Origin: Nostoc sp. S13
Lineage (GTDB): Bacteria > Cyanobacteriota > Cyanobacteriia > Cyanobacteriales > Nostocaceae
NCBI RefSeq assembly: GCF_029379315.1
Contig: NZ_JAQYWQ010000034.1
Location: 1-57,446 of the forward strand
Reading direction: 5' to 3'
Length of the DNA stretch: 57,446 bases
The number at the start of each line of letters is the position of its first letter. Position 1 is the stretch's first letter. This document shows positions 1 to 9,700 of this stretch, one piece after another. Under the pieces are notes generated by a model. That model saw only the letters and a program-made list of their open reading frames with translations. It searched no databases and had not been told where the DNA came from. The translations under genes were made by a program, and so were the position numbers.

Positions 1-170
1 TTAAGAAGAAATAAACAGGAGAGAAAAGAAATAATTTCGGAATACTTGGAAACAACCGATTTCTAACAATTAGTCATAAAAACAGTAAAACACAGAATTG
101 TGATTTTCAGAGTAAAATACCACGTATTAGTGATATGAATATAGTCTAAATACCTGTAATTAATCAAGCC
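1..170. other. AT-rich leader upstream of the five-gene cassette
   Basis: No coding signal is visible. The stretch is strongly A/T-rich and precedes the first gene of a co-oriented cassette, so a promoter is expected here. I cannot pick convincing -35/-10 boxes. No good Shine-Dalgarno sequence lies before the ATG at 171. Confidence 0.3.
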
Positions 171-3100
171 ATGACCTTAGGAAATATACAACAATCTATC
201 AATTCCCTAAACCTAGATACACCACAGTTAACACTATCAGTTGGTAATACACCGATTCAGTTAAGTCAAGATCCAGATCCAATTATTGACAATAATTATT
301 TAGTTTTAGCAACTACTATAGTAAAGCCCTTTGAAATCTCCACCCTTGGCGAAATTTCTGGCTTTGTGTCTGATGAAAATATCGATTTTACAAACCTCAA
401 CTGGTTACCTTCACAACTTTCACTACTCGAAGGTTTAGGTTTTTCCAAACTTGAGTTGCTGGTAAATAAAAACACTAAAAAATTGGAAGGTATAGATGTT
501 GTCGTAAGTTTGGCTAATCATTGGTCTCTCATTCCCAATGTATTTACCTTCGATGAACTCAACATTGGGTTTCTGAGCTTTTACTCAACAGACTTTCAGC
601 AATGGGATACTGAAGACATTCCGGACTGGTATAGCCAATGCCAAATTTTTGGGAAAATTGCACTGGGGAACGGCGATGTACGTTTAGATGCCAAGCTTGA
701 TTCCCTCTCTTCGCTTAGTGCTAGCTTATCTTCCGGAAGTGAGATAGATCTAAGTAGCCTTCTGGCGCATCTTCTTCCTGGTGCAGACGCACCGACATTG
801 AAAGTCGAAGAACTCACAATGAACCTAGACTTCGACAGCAAAACTTATGATATGACCGCCACGGTATTCGAGTCTTGGGAAATTGTAAGCTTTGGCAATA
901 ACAAACTAGAACTTGAAGAGATTATCCTATATCTCTCCTACGCAGGCGGCGAACAAAGTAGCACTACGGGAGAAATTATTGCTGCCTTTAACATAGCTGA
1001 ATGTGATATAACTCTCACAGCCACCCACCTAGTTTCTGGTGAAGGCTGGCAATTCTCAGGTAGCACTGGTACAGAACAAGCAATTCCTATTGGAAAGTTA
1101 ATAGCAGAATTGGATGGAGATTATAATCCAAATCTACCATCAGCAATAACTAATTTAAAACTAGATAACCTTGGTGTATCCTTCAACACCAAAACCAAAG
1201 ACATCACCTTTGAAGGAACCCTGGAGAACAATCCAACAACTGCTGTAGCAGTTGGCGAACAAAGTTATCCGCTTGTTTCAGCTACTTTAAGGCTTGAGGC
1301 GACCAAACCTCAAGAAACCCAAACCAAATCTCAAGAAGCCAAAAAATATCAGTTTAAGGGCAGCATTTCTGGCAAGCTCCAAATCAAGAATAACGAGTTC
1401 AATGTTGCATTCAATTTTGAACAAGGCAAGCACCTTACTGGTAGTTGGCAAGGCACTGACAGCGAACAAAACCTGAACCTAGCCAGTTTAGCTTCAGATC
1501 ACGGACTGGATTTAAGTACCTTAGGCGAGATTTTTCAGCCAGACAAAGTTAATATAGAAATTGATATCGAGCAAAAAGAACTCCTTGTAAAAGCCCACCT
1601 GCCTGAGCTGGGCAATGTATCTTTAAAAATTGGCAAACATTCCTCTCGACAACAGGAACCGAAGACTTCGGAGCAGCAGAAACCACAAAGTTCTTGGTTC
1701 GTAGCCTTTGGTCTAGAAATTCAGGAGATTTCTACTGGTAGCCTGCCAGTTGTTGGAGAAGCCCTCCAACCGCATCAGATTAGCTTGAGCGACCTGCGTA
1801 TTATAGCGGCAACGGCAGATGTGGATCAAGCCGATGCTAGTTCTGAGCAGCAAACACAGAACAAAAGTGTTCTGCCCTTAGGGGATAACACTTACCCCAT
1901 TAAAAAGGGTATGCAATTGAGAGGAACCTTTGCCTTCCAGGAAAGCCCTACCCAAAAGAGCTTCACGGAGAGCTTCGAGTTTGCAATGGTTCCCAAGGAG
2001 AAGGTGCAGAAACCTGCTCAAACTTTGTCTAAGCTTGGGGGACAAGGTACTTCTAGCCGCGCCAGTAGGGCTTTATCTGCTCCAGATTCTACACCCCCTA
2101 CTCCTCAACCCAAAGCTAGTCAATCCAAGGAAGCTCTTTCCTATTGGATTAACGTGCAAAAATCCCTTGGTCCAGTTAATTTCAAGCGAGTTGGGTTGGA
2201 ATGGCAGCAAAGCCGAGTTTGGTTGCGCCTAGATGCAGCTCTGTCAGCGGGTGGCATCACTCTGGGACTGGACGGCTTCGGTCTAAGTTTTCCGCTCAAA
2301 GATCCACTCCACCATTTAGAAGTAGGACTTAAGGGACTGGAAATTGACTATAGCAACGGACCAATCACCATTGGAGGAGGTTTTCTCAGAGAAAAAAGAG
2401 AAGACGGAGAACTTTACGCAGGCCAAGTGATTATCAAAGCGGAACAATTTTCTTTAAACGCTTTAGGCTCGTATTTTAAACCCGAAGATAAACCGCCTTC
2501 TCTATTTATATTTGCCTTCCTGGGTTACCCCTTGGGAGGTCCACCTTTCTTTTTTGTTACTGGTTTAGCAGCAGGTGTCGGTTTCAACCGCTCCTTGAAA
2601 CTTCCTTCCATTGATGAGGTAAAAACCTTTCCTTTAGTTGCAGCTGCTATTGAACAAAATGGTGGACCCTTCCAAGGCACACAGAGTTCATTGCATGCCC
2701 TCGGGGTGATGGAGAAGTTTATTGAACCGGAGTATGGAGAGATTTGGCTGGCGGCAGGGGTGCGTTTTACTTGCTTTGAACAACTAGATTGCTTTGCTTT
2801 AGTCACTATCTCATTTGGTAATCGATTTGAACTAGGCTTATTAGGCTTTGCTAGCGTTCAGATTCCTGCGAAATCTCCTATTGCTATGGCATCTCCTATT
2901 CCTCCTATAGCCTACATTGAAGTTGCTTTAGAAGCAACCCTAAACCCAGAGGCTGGCTTACTAGCAGTACAAGCTAAACTGACTACCGAATCTTATATTT
3001 TTTCTAAAGATTGTCATCTTACAGGTGGGTTTGCATTTTATGTTTGGTTTTCAGGAGAACACGAGGGCGACTTTGTCATCACCCTAGGTGGTTACCATTC

Positions 3101-4196
3101 CCATTTCACTCCTCCAGATTATTATCCTCAAGAACCCAGGTTGGGCTTGTCTTGGAAACTTGGGAATTTGAGTATCCAGGGAGGGCTTTACTTTGCCCTT
3201 ACCGCTTCCGCCTTAATGGCTGGGGGCTTTCTAGAAGCTAATTTCCACCAAGGTGGCATCAAAGCTTGGTTCAACGTTCATACCGACTTTCTCATCTCCT
3301 GGAAGCCCCTCCATTTTGAAGCAGAATTCTCTGTCAGCATTGGGTGTTCGGTAGATCTGGCACTGTTTACCCTCAGTGTTCATATTGGCGTAGGCTTGCA
3401 TCTTTGGGGGAATCCCTTCGGAGGAACAGCCTGGGTAGATTTGACTGTGATTTCCTTCACCATTTCCTTTGGAGCAGATCGGAGTTCTCCTAAAAAGATA
3501 AGTTGGGACGATTTTGAAAGCTCATTCCTTCTAGGTCAAAATCCAGAATCAAAAGTAAAAGCTTGCGAAATCCGCGTGGGGAATGGTTTGGTCAAAGACC
3601 TGACACAAGGCAATGGCAATTTGAGAGAAACACCAGAAAACTCCATAGACTGGATTATCAATGCGGAGCAATTTTTGTTGATACTCAGTTCTAAAATTCC
3701 CATCAAAAAAGCAAATTTCTCCTATAACGATAACCATGACCAATCAGAGCTTTCTCAGGAAGAGCAATCTGTTGATTGGAATAACAATTTTGGCGTTGGT
3801 CCTGTTGGCTTAAATAAGGATAATTTTAGCCCCCAACTAACCATTACTCTGACAAGAAAAGACGGACCTCTAGACAGATCTACTATTGATCTGCAACCAA
3901 GTATAAAAAGTGCGCCAAAGGCTCTGTGGCAAGAGCCGTCAACAGATAAGCCCAAGCTGGAGAAAGATAGTCTAATTGACAATATATTGATGGAATATCG
4001 GATTGTACCTAAGGTGCAAAAGCCCGATAAAACTCTTCCCGTTGATGTCAGAAGTCTCCAAACCGAAGTTGCTGATACGGTTCCTCACTTTGATTGGCAA
4101 ACCGAAGCATCTTCTTTCAGTCACAAAGAGTTTCAGCCTGTTTCTCCAGATGAAAACATCATAAATGCTCTCGATTATTTAAAGGTACTAATTTGA
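171..4196 (+). CDS. DUF6603-type giant beta-rich protein
   Basis: A 1341-residue protein whose middle and C-terminal parts resemble the DUF6603 family. Around residues 690-800 it repeats short beta-strand units (LGLDGFGLSFPLKDP, LKGLEIDYSNGPITIGGGF), followed by Gly- and aromatic-rich stretches typical of that domain. The N-terminal 600 residues are also beta-rich, with alternating hydrophobic strands, and residues 600-640 form a Ser/Pro/Gln linker. There is no obvious signal peptide, no real membrane helix and no recognisable catalytic motif. It is the first of five same-strand genes, 88 bp before the next one. The family has no established function that I know of. The neighbouring collar-domain fibre gene hints at an extracellular or particle-like assembly, but that is inference. 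The ATG at 171 is the first in frame; its ribosome site is weak. Confidence 0.7.
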   Translation: MTLGNIQQSINSLNLDTPQLTLSVGNTPIQLSQDPDPIIDNNYLVLATTIVKPFEISTLGEISGFVSDENIDFTNLNWLPSQLSLLEGLGFSKLELLVNKNTKKLEGIDVVVSLANHWSLIPNVFTFDELNIGFLSFYSTDFQQWDTEDIPDWYSQCQIFGKIALGNGDVRLDAKLDSLSSLSASLSSGSEIDLSSLLAHLLPGADAPTLKVEELTMNLDFDSKTYDMTATVFESWEIVSFGNNKLELEEIILYLSYAGGEQSSTTGEIIAAFNIAECDITLTATHLVSGEGWQFSGSTGTEQAIPIGKLIAELDGDYNPNLPSAITNLKLDNLGVSFNTKTKDITFEGTLENNPTTAVAVGEQSYPLVSATLRLEATKPQETQTKSQEAKKYQFKGSISGKLQIKNNEFNVAFNFEQGKHLTGSWQGTDSEQNLNLASLASDHGLDLSTLGEIFQPDKVNIEIDIEQKELLVKAHLPELGNVSLKIGKHSSRQQEPKTSEQQKPQSSWFVAFGLEIQEISTGSLPVVGEALQPHQISLSDLRIIAATADVDQADASSEQQTQNKSVLPLGDNTYPIKKGMQLRGTFAFQESPTQKSFTESFEFAMVPKEKVQKPAQTLSKLGGQGTSSRASRALSAPDSTPPTPQPKASQSKEALSYWINVQKSLGPVNFKRVGLEWQQSRVWLRLDAALSAGGITLGLDGFGLSFPLKDPLHHLEVGLKGLEIDYSNGPITIGGGFLREKREDGELYAGQVIIKAEQFSLNALGSYFKPEDKPPSLFIFAFLGYPLGGPPFFFVTGLAAGVGFNRSLKLPSIDEVKTFPLVAAAIEQNGGPFQGTQSSLHALGVMEKFIEPEYGEIWLAAGVRFTCFEQLDCFALVTISFGNRFELGLLGFASVQIPAKSPIAMASPIPPIAYIEVALEATLNPEAGLLAVQAKLTTESYIFSKDCHLTGGFAFYVWFSGEHEGDFVITLGGYHSHFTPPDYYPQEPRLGLSWKLGNLSIQGGLYFALTASALMAGGFLEANFHQGGIKAWFNVHTDFLISWKPLHFEAEFSVSIGCSVDLALFTLSVHIGVGLHLWGNPFGGTAWVDLTVISFTISFGADRSSPKKISWDDFESSFLLGQNPESKVKACEIRVGNGLVKDLTQGNGNLRETPENSIDWIINAEQFLLILSSKIPIKKANFSYNDNHDQSELSQEEQSVDWNNNFGVGPVGLNKDNFSPQLTITLTRKDGPLDRSTIDLQPSIKSAPKALWQEPSTDKPKLEKDSLIDNILMEYRIVPKVQKPDKTLPVDVRSLQTEVADTVPHFDWQTEASSFSHKEFQPVSPDENIINALDYLKVLI

Positions 4197-4284
4197 TAAA
4201 CTACTTTTAATTGGTCTAAAGCTGGGAAGCAGGAGTAAGGATAGAAAAGACGAGAATTCATCAACTTCAAAAAAGAGCCAGCCA

Positions 4285-5709
4285 ATGAGTAGCACAGAAG
4301 TAAAGCAAGAAGATATCACGCAAGGAATTGTTACCTTCGTACAGCACTACCTCCCGCCTCTCGAAGCAGGAGACTATACACTCAAAGTCCGACTTGTAGA
4401 AGAAAAACACGATATTTTTCCTAGGCAAAAATACGAAACTGAAAAACGTTTTACGGTAAGAGGGGAACGTTTTCAACTCAACCCGGCAGAAGTTTACGCC
4501 CTCTTTCCTCCTGAAAACAGTTTGGGAGAATATTCAAACTGCCTACCGCATATCGTTTTTACCCGACGCACTTTACCTTGGGAACGCACAATTGAAGTTT
4601 CAAACTCACCTAAAGCTGTAAAAACTGACGGGAAAGACAAAGCTCCCTGGCTGGCTTTACTTCTGTTAGAGGATGATGACTTTCAAGATGGTAAAGTTCC
4701 CAAAGTTGAGCAAAGAAAAGTACAAGATCTGGTAGATTCTAGTAATATTGTTTCTTATTTTAAACCCGGAAAACTTCAAGATTCCTTAGACTACGGAGAA
4801 GACCTAGATGACAACTGCCTAACTATTGACATTCCTCTAGATTTATTCCAAGCCATTGCACCGACAGAAGAAGACCTCAAATACCTAGCTCATACCCGCG
4901 ATGTGAGCATGGACAGGAAAGAACACAACCATAACCCACCAGTCGGTGCTGCCAATAGTGGAGAAGCAACTCCTGGCGTTCAGAACTTCTCTGCGATCAT
5001 GGGCAACCGCTTTCCGCAACTAGGCGTAAAGAGTACCGTGCATCTGGTTTCTCTCGAAGGTTTGTCTGAGTACCTGCCTCAGGAAGGAACACAGACGCCA
5101 ACCACTTCAACAACCATCCGCCTCGTTTCTCTAAAAAGTTGGAGCTTTACCGCTAGGGATGAAAAGGAGAGCTTTCAAGGATTTTTAGAGCATCTAGACA
5201 CTGGGACTCTTAAGTTTACAGCTGATCCATCGCCACACTCAAATTCCCAAAACACAACTTTCGTTACACCCGTTTCTTCACTATTAGAAGAAGGATATCT
5301 GGCTGTTCCCCACCAAACAAGGGAAGGGCAACAGACGATTTCCTGGTATCGCGGTTCCTTTGCTCCCTGCCCAGTAAAACCCATTTTACCGTTCCCAAGT
5401 TCCATTGTTGAGCTATCCTTCTTCCATCAAAATACTGGTTTGTACAACATTTCCTACTTGGCAGCATGGGAGTTGGGACGCTTACTGGCTTTACAAAACA
5501 AACACTTTGCCACTGCCTTGTGTAACTGGAAAAGGAGCCACAAACAGACAGCAGTCCAACAGTTGGAGAAATCCATCGTTACACACCAATTGGGTTTGAC
5601 ACTCCGTAGTCGTAAGCAAAAGCTGCAAGATATTAATCTCACCAAAGAAGCTTTGAAAATTATTGCCAACCACCCTTACCTGTCCTCAAACCAAAAGTCA
5701 ACACCATGA
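4285..5709 (+). CDS. Uncharacterised protein, cassette gene 2
   Basis: A 474-residue soluble protein with no signal peptide or membrane segment. I do not recognise a named domain. The N-terminal third is strand-rich, with a jelly-roll-like look (YTLKVRLVEEKHDIFP, then KRFTVRGERFQLNP). The middle contains polar loops, and the last 90 residues are helical and basic. It starts 88 bp after the DUF6603 gene, and its TGA overlaps the ATG of the next gene (ATGA), so translational coupling with gene 3 is likely. From memory, similar paired hypothetical genes exist in other environmental bacteria, so genes 2 and 3 may be two halves of one functional unit. Function is unknown. Confidence 0.6.
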   Translation: MSSTEVKQEDITQGIVTFVQHYLPPLEAGDYTLKVRLVEEKHDIFPRQKYETEKRFTVRGERFQLNPAEVYALFPPENSLGEYSNCLPHIVFTRRTLPWERTIEVSNSPKAVKTDGKDKAPWLALLLLEDDDFQDGKVPKVEQRKVQDLVDSSNIVSYFKPGKLQDSLDYGEDLDDNCLTIDIPLDLFQAIAPTEEDLKYLAHTRDVSMDRKEHNHNPPVGAANSGEATPGVQNFSAIMGNRFPQLGVKSTVHLVSLEGLSEYLPQEGTQTPTTSTTIRLVSLKSWSFTARDEKESFQGFLEHLDTGTLKFTADPSPHSNSQNTTFVTPVSSLLEEGYLAVPHQTREGQQTISWYRGSFAPCPVKPILPFPSSIVELSFFHQNTGLYNISYLAAWELGRLLALQNKHFATALCNWKRSHKQTAVQQLEKSIVTHQLGLTLRSRKQKLQDINLTKEALKIIANHPYLSSNQKSTP

Positions 5710-6638
5710 TGAAAAAGTTGATGCCACCCTCGTCGGCACAGAAATTTCTGAAAAATATCAAAAATCGGGAGCAAATCGAGAGTTTGCATGATAATGATTC
5801 CATACCACCAGAACTCGTTACCTGGCTAGCGCGACTCAAACTGCTCCACGGCGTTCCCTTTCATTACCTTGTTCCTCACGAAAAAATGCTCCCGCAAGAA
5901 TCCATCCGGTTTTTTCAGGTGGATTTAAATTGGCTGAAATGCCTGTTGGAAGGAGCTTTAAGCCTAGGAAATACTACTCAAGGAGACCAAGACCATCGCC
6001 AAGCATTGTCTCCTACCATACACAAACAAGCTCACCAAGAAGCAACGGCGCTTCGGCAGAATATGATTTTGCCCAATGCCTCAAAAATTCACAGCCGCAG
6101 TCAACACAATAGTGAACAGCCCCTCAGTGGTTTTCTGCTACGTTCTGCTGTTGTATCTGGCTGGCCTGGGTTAGAAATAGAAGCCTATCCCTCTGGTGCA
6201 GACACTGAAGATCCAAATCAAAAATTAAAAATTCTCCGCATGGAGCGGCTTTCTGACAATATTGTGCTGTGTCTGTTTGAAGGCATACTCCAGAATGTGT
6301 TCATTCACGAACCCACCGAAGGCTTGCATTTTGGTGTGGATATTGATGAAAATCTGAAGCTTTATAAAGAACTTTGGGAAATTAGTTCAGACCCGAATAA
6401 TTCTCAGATAAAAGTCAGAAAAGAAATTGAAAAAAACGGACAAAGAGTTACTATTAATTCTCAGGAAATGAATGAATGCATAAGAGATAACAAGAAAAAA
6501 GTCCTTAAGGTGAGCCAACTGAAACAAAAGATTGTAGACAAGTTGCGCGATGCGGGGATTAATGAAGAATTCACATCAGCTGAATTTGCCCTACAAATGG
6601 TAGAAGGAGTGCAAAACGTAAAATTTTCAACACAGTAG
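5706..6638 (+). CDS. Uncharacterised protein, cassette gene 3
   Basis: A 310-residue protein overlapping the preceding gene by four bases (ATGA). Motifs that look conserved are GVPFHYLVPHEKMLP near residue 50, SGFLLRSAVVSGWPGLE near residue 140, and a segment ending in GLHFGVD near residue 210. These give the impression of a widespread but unnamed family. No transmembrane segment, signal peptide or catalytic signature is seen. The C-terminal 80 residues are lysine-rich and helical. The gap to the next gene is 135 bp and includes a short hairpin near 6637-6654. The tight coupling to gene 2 argues for a shared complex; the biochemical role is not inferable. Confidence 0.6.
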   Translation: MMKKLMPPSSAQKFLKNIKNREQIESLHDNDSIPPELVTWLARLKLLHGVPFHYLVPHEKMLPQESIRFFQVDLNWLKCLLEGALSLGNTTQGDQDHRQALSPTIHKQAHQEATALRQNMILPNASKIHSRSQHNSEQPLSGFLLRSAVVSGWPGLEIEAYPSGADTEDPNQKLKILRMERLSDNIVLCLFEGILQNVFIHEPTEGLHFGVDIDENLKLYKELWEISSDPNNSQIKVRKEIEKNGQRVTINSQEMNECIRDNKKKVLKVSQLKQKIVDKLRDAGINEEFTSAEFALQMVEGVQNVKFSTQ

Positions 6639-6773
6639 GGTATATTGTCACCCTATTGCTAACGCCCTGAAACGTCAAACAATAGTGCGTTATTCGCCCA
6701 ACAAACACTTAATCCAAGCCGATTTGATGAGCAACTCCTCCAATCATTCATACCAGCAATAGGAAACAAGACT

Positions 6774-9700
6774 ATGCCAGATAGCTCTACCAATTTAATT
6801 GTTCCCATTAGCGTAGAAGCCATGTGCGTGGGTAATAAAGATAACCAAATCCCCTTTGCTGGTGGAGGAGCAGATTTTTCCAGACTGCCCTATCGTCTGG
6901 GGGACGAATATGTAGACCCAGAGGCTAACATTAGCGAATACCTGGAGACCCAACCTTTTGAGGGAGATAGCCCTAGAAAGCCAGGTATTCACCTGCATTG
7001 GGCGCTCCCCAACGCCCTGACAGGCGGTATTGCTCAAAATGACGGTCACGTAGATTTCCCAGCCGTACCCAATCGGTGGTTAGTCATCCGAATAGTTGAT
7101 GGCAATAACAATCGCAACAAAGCCTGGGTTATTGAAAGCGACTATCTTTCTAAAACCCTTCTGGACGCGGCACACAGCATTACTGTCCCTGTAACGCCTC
7201 GTGAATCAAACCCACAGCCCTATCGCTACATGGGCAGGGTTTTCCATTACGACCAGTGGCGGGTATGGCAGCAAACCAACGGTTCTAACGCGGCTGAATA
7301 TTATGAAAAACTAACAGCAATTGGTCCTGGAGACCCTATTTTTGCCTCCTACTACCCCAACTGCACCAACATCTTTGGATTATACGATTCGATGGATGGT
7401 TCGGCTGATAGTGTTAGCTATCGAGTTGTTGGGTGGTATAGTGAGTCGAAAAACGACCCTCTCTTTAGCAGCGGGGAATGGAAACCAGAAGATTTCAAAA
7501 AAGAGTATCAGTGGAATTTTTTAGGTAATGAAAAACCTAGCAAAACTCTCTTTGTTGGAGAAATTTCTAGGATTAACTGGAACCCCAATCAAAGCTATGC
7601 CCTACAGCCTCAGGAGAACGTCCAGGTAGCTATAGGCAATACTCTTATCCAGGTATTTTCGGCATTTATGGCACACCAGTTGTCCGACCTCAATCCAGAC
7701 GAACGTCGTAAAAAAGAATTTATTTTCGATGCTTTACAAACAGGATTACTTCCGGAATTTGACCGCCTAGGTGGGCTGCAAAAACTGGAGTACCAGTTAC
7801 AGCAAAACAGTTTTGGAGCCATTCAGGGTGGACATATCTGGTTGGTGAAAAAAGCAGATGGACGAGATGACGCAGCCAAAGAGCTACCTGTGGAACTGAG
7901 CGATCTAAAGCTAGCGTGGGAGCACCTATGGGAAACCTTGGCTGAGGTTCTACTAATCCAGACCAAGCTAAGGCATGAGACTATATTTGAACAGGTGTTT
8001 CAGCAAGTAGAACAAACATATGTTTCTTTGCAGGGAGAGTTGCTTCAGTCAGAGTTGGAATTAATTATAACGAATACAAGAGGTTTTTCAATTAGCTTTA
8101 TAGAGTCGATACAACAAAACTTACAGCAGCAAATATGGCAGCCAGTGTTTGTACAGCAACTGGAATATAAGCAACCGCTGGAGCGACTTTGGGAACAACT
8201 CGGTGGAGAACCAAGCAAGCTAGAGCAACTTTGGACAGAGTTAATTGAAGAGCGGAATCAACTAGAGCAGCAAGGGGAGCAACTGTTTCTACAGTTAGTT
8301 GAAGAACTAAACCAGCTAAGGCAACAGTTAGAACAACAGTGGACGCAGTTAATTGAACAACCAAATCAGCTCAAACAAGAGGTAGAGCAATGGTTTGCAT
8401 CGCTAAAATCAAGGTTAAACCAGTTCAAGCAACAACTAGAGCAACAGTTAGCACAGCTAACTGATAGTTTCAACCAGCTAAGGCAAAGCCTCTACGATGT
8501 ACAGTGGGAAAAAATAGCTTTTGAGTTAAACGAACTGAACATCCTGCAACAACAGTATGACAGGCAGTGGGACGAGATTCAGGATTCGCGCTGGCAAATA
8601 TTCGCTGACTGGTACAAATACATGGTTGCTGAATATGCACCGGAAAGCAATCATTTAGAAAATGTGACTATTGATGATATTACTTCCTTTATTAGGCGGG
8701 AAATAGATCTTCTCAATAAAAAAGTTGCAGAAACTGGAGAACTTACTTTCCTCAATAACCCCCAAACTAATTCTGACAGTCGTTCAGCAACAGTAAACCA
8801 GGAAAACCAGCAGGTATTAGTCGATGCACAGATTGACCTTAGTCAATTACCACAGGAGAATACTCTGGCTGGGCAGGTAGTGGAGAAGCTGCTAGACCTT
8901 CACAAAAGACTGTTGAAACTCCCAATTGTCGAAAAAAGCGACTCAAATTCAACTTCATTTGTGTTGCGAGTTGGTCTAGCTTCTCGATATTGGTTGCCCA
9001 ATGAACCTGTTATCCTGCTTTCCGGTGATCAGTCTTTTCTGAACTCCAGCAACCGCTACGGACAAAAGGACTCCCTTGAGTGCCAGCTAACATCCACATC
9101 TTACTTTAATGCTTCTGGTGTTATCGACAAAGAGGGTATTAACGGGGATAGTAATTTATTTGCAAACTTGCCTGACTTTGGTAAAAACCAAGGGCAAGGC
9201 AAGAATCCTTGGATACCGCTCCTTTTGCAATGGGAAGTGGAATATCGCCCGGTACGCAAAATGACGGATTACGACGGCTACCGTCACGATACCGTTTCTG
9301 CTGCTTATAACAATGATGAAGACTATCTAGACCTGACATACAAAAGCGAAATCAGTCCCAGAGGTCGGGAAGCCTACAGTGGTTCAACCATCTTAACAGC
9401 CCATGCTTCCCTTAACCTAAAGCAAGCCATCAAAACTTATTTGGAGCACAACTCTAAGCATGAGGGAGACAACCTTTCAGAACAGGATAAAGCGGATAAC
9501 CAGCTACTAGATCAACTGCAAACTCTGGCACAGCAACTTCCTGAAGTACCTGTTCTCACCCAAGCCTTAGGCGGGTTCAACTCAGCAATGATTATGCGAA
9601 AGCAGACCCTGCGCCTACCTGTCGGCGACCCTATAGCCGCCACACCGGGACTTGATGAGTTTAGTAACCAGCGGGTGAAAGATGCTGTGGATCGGTTTAA

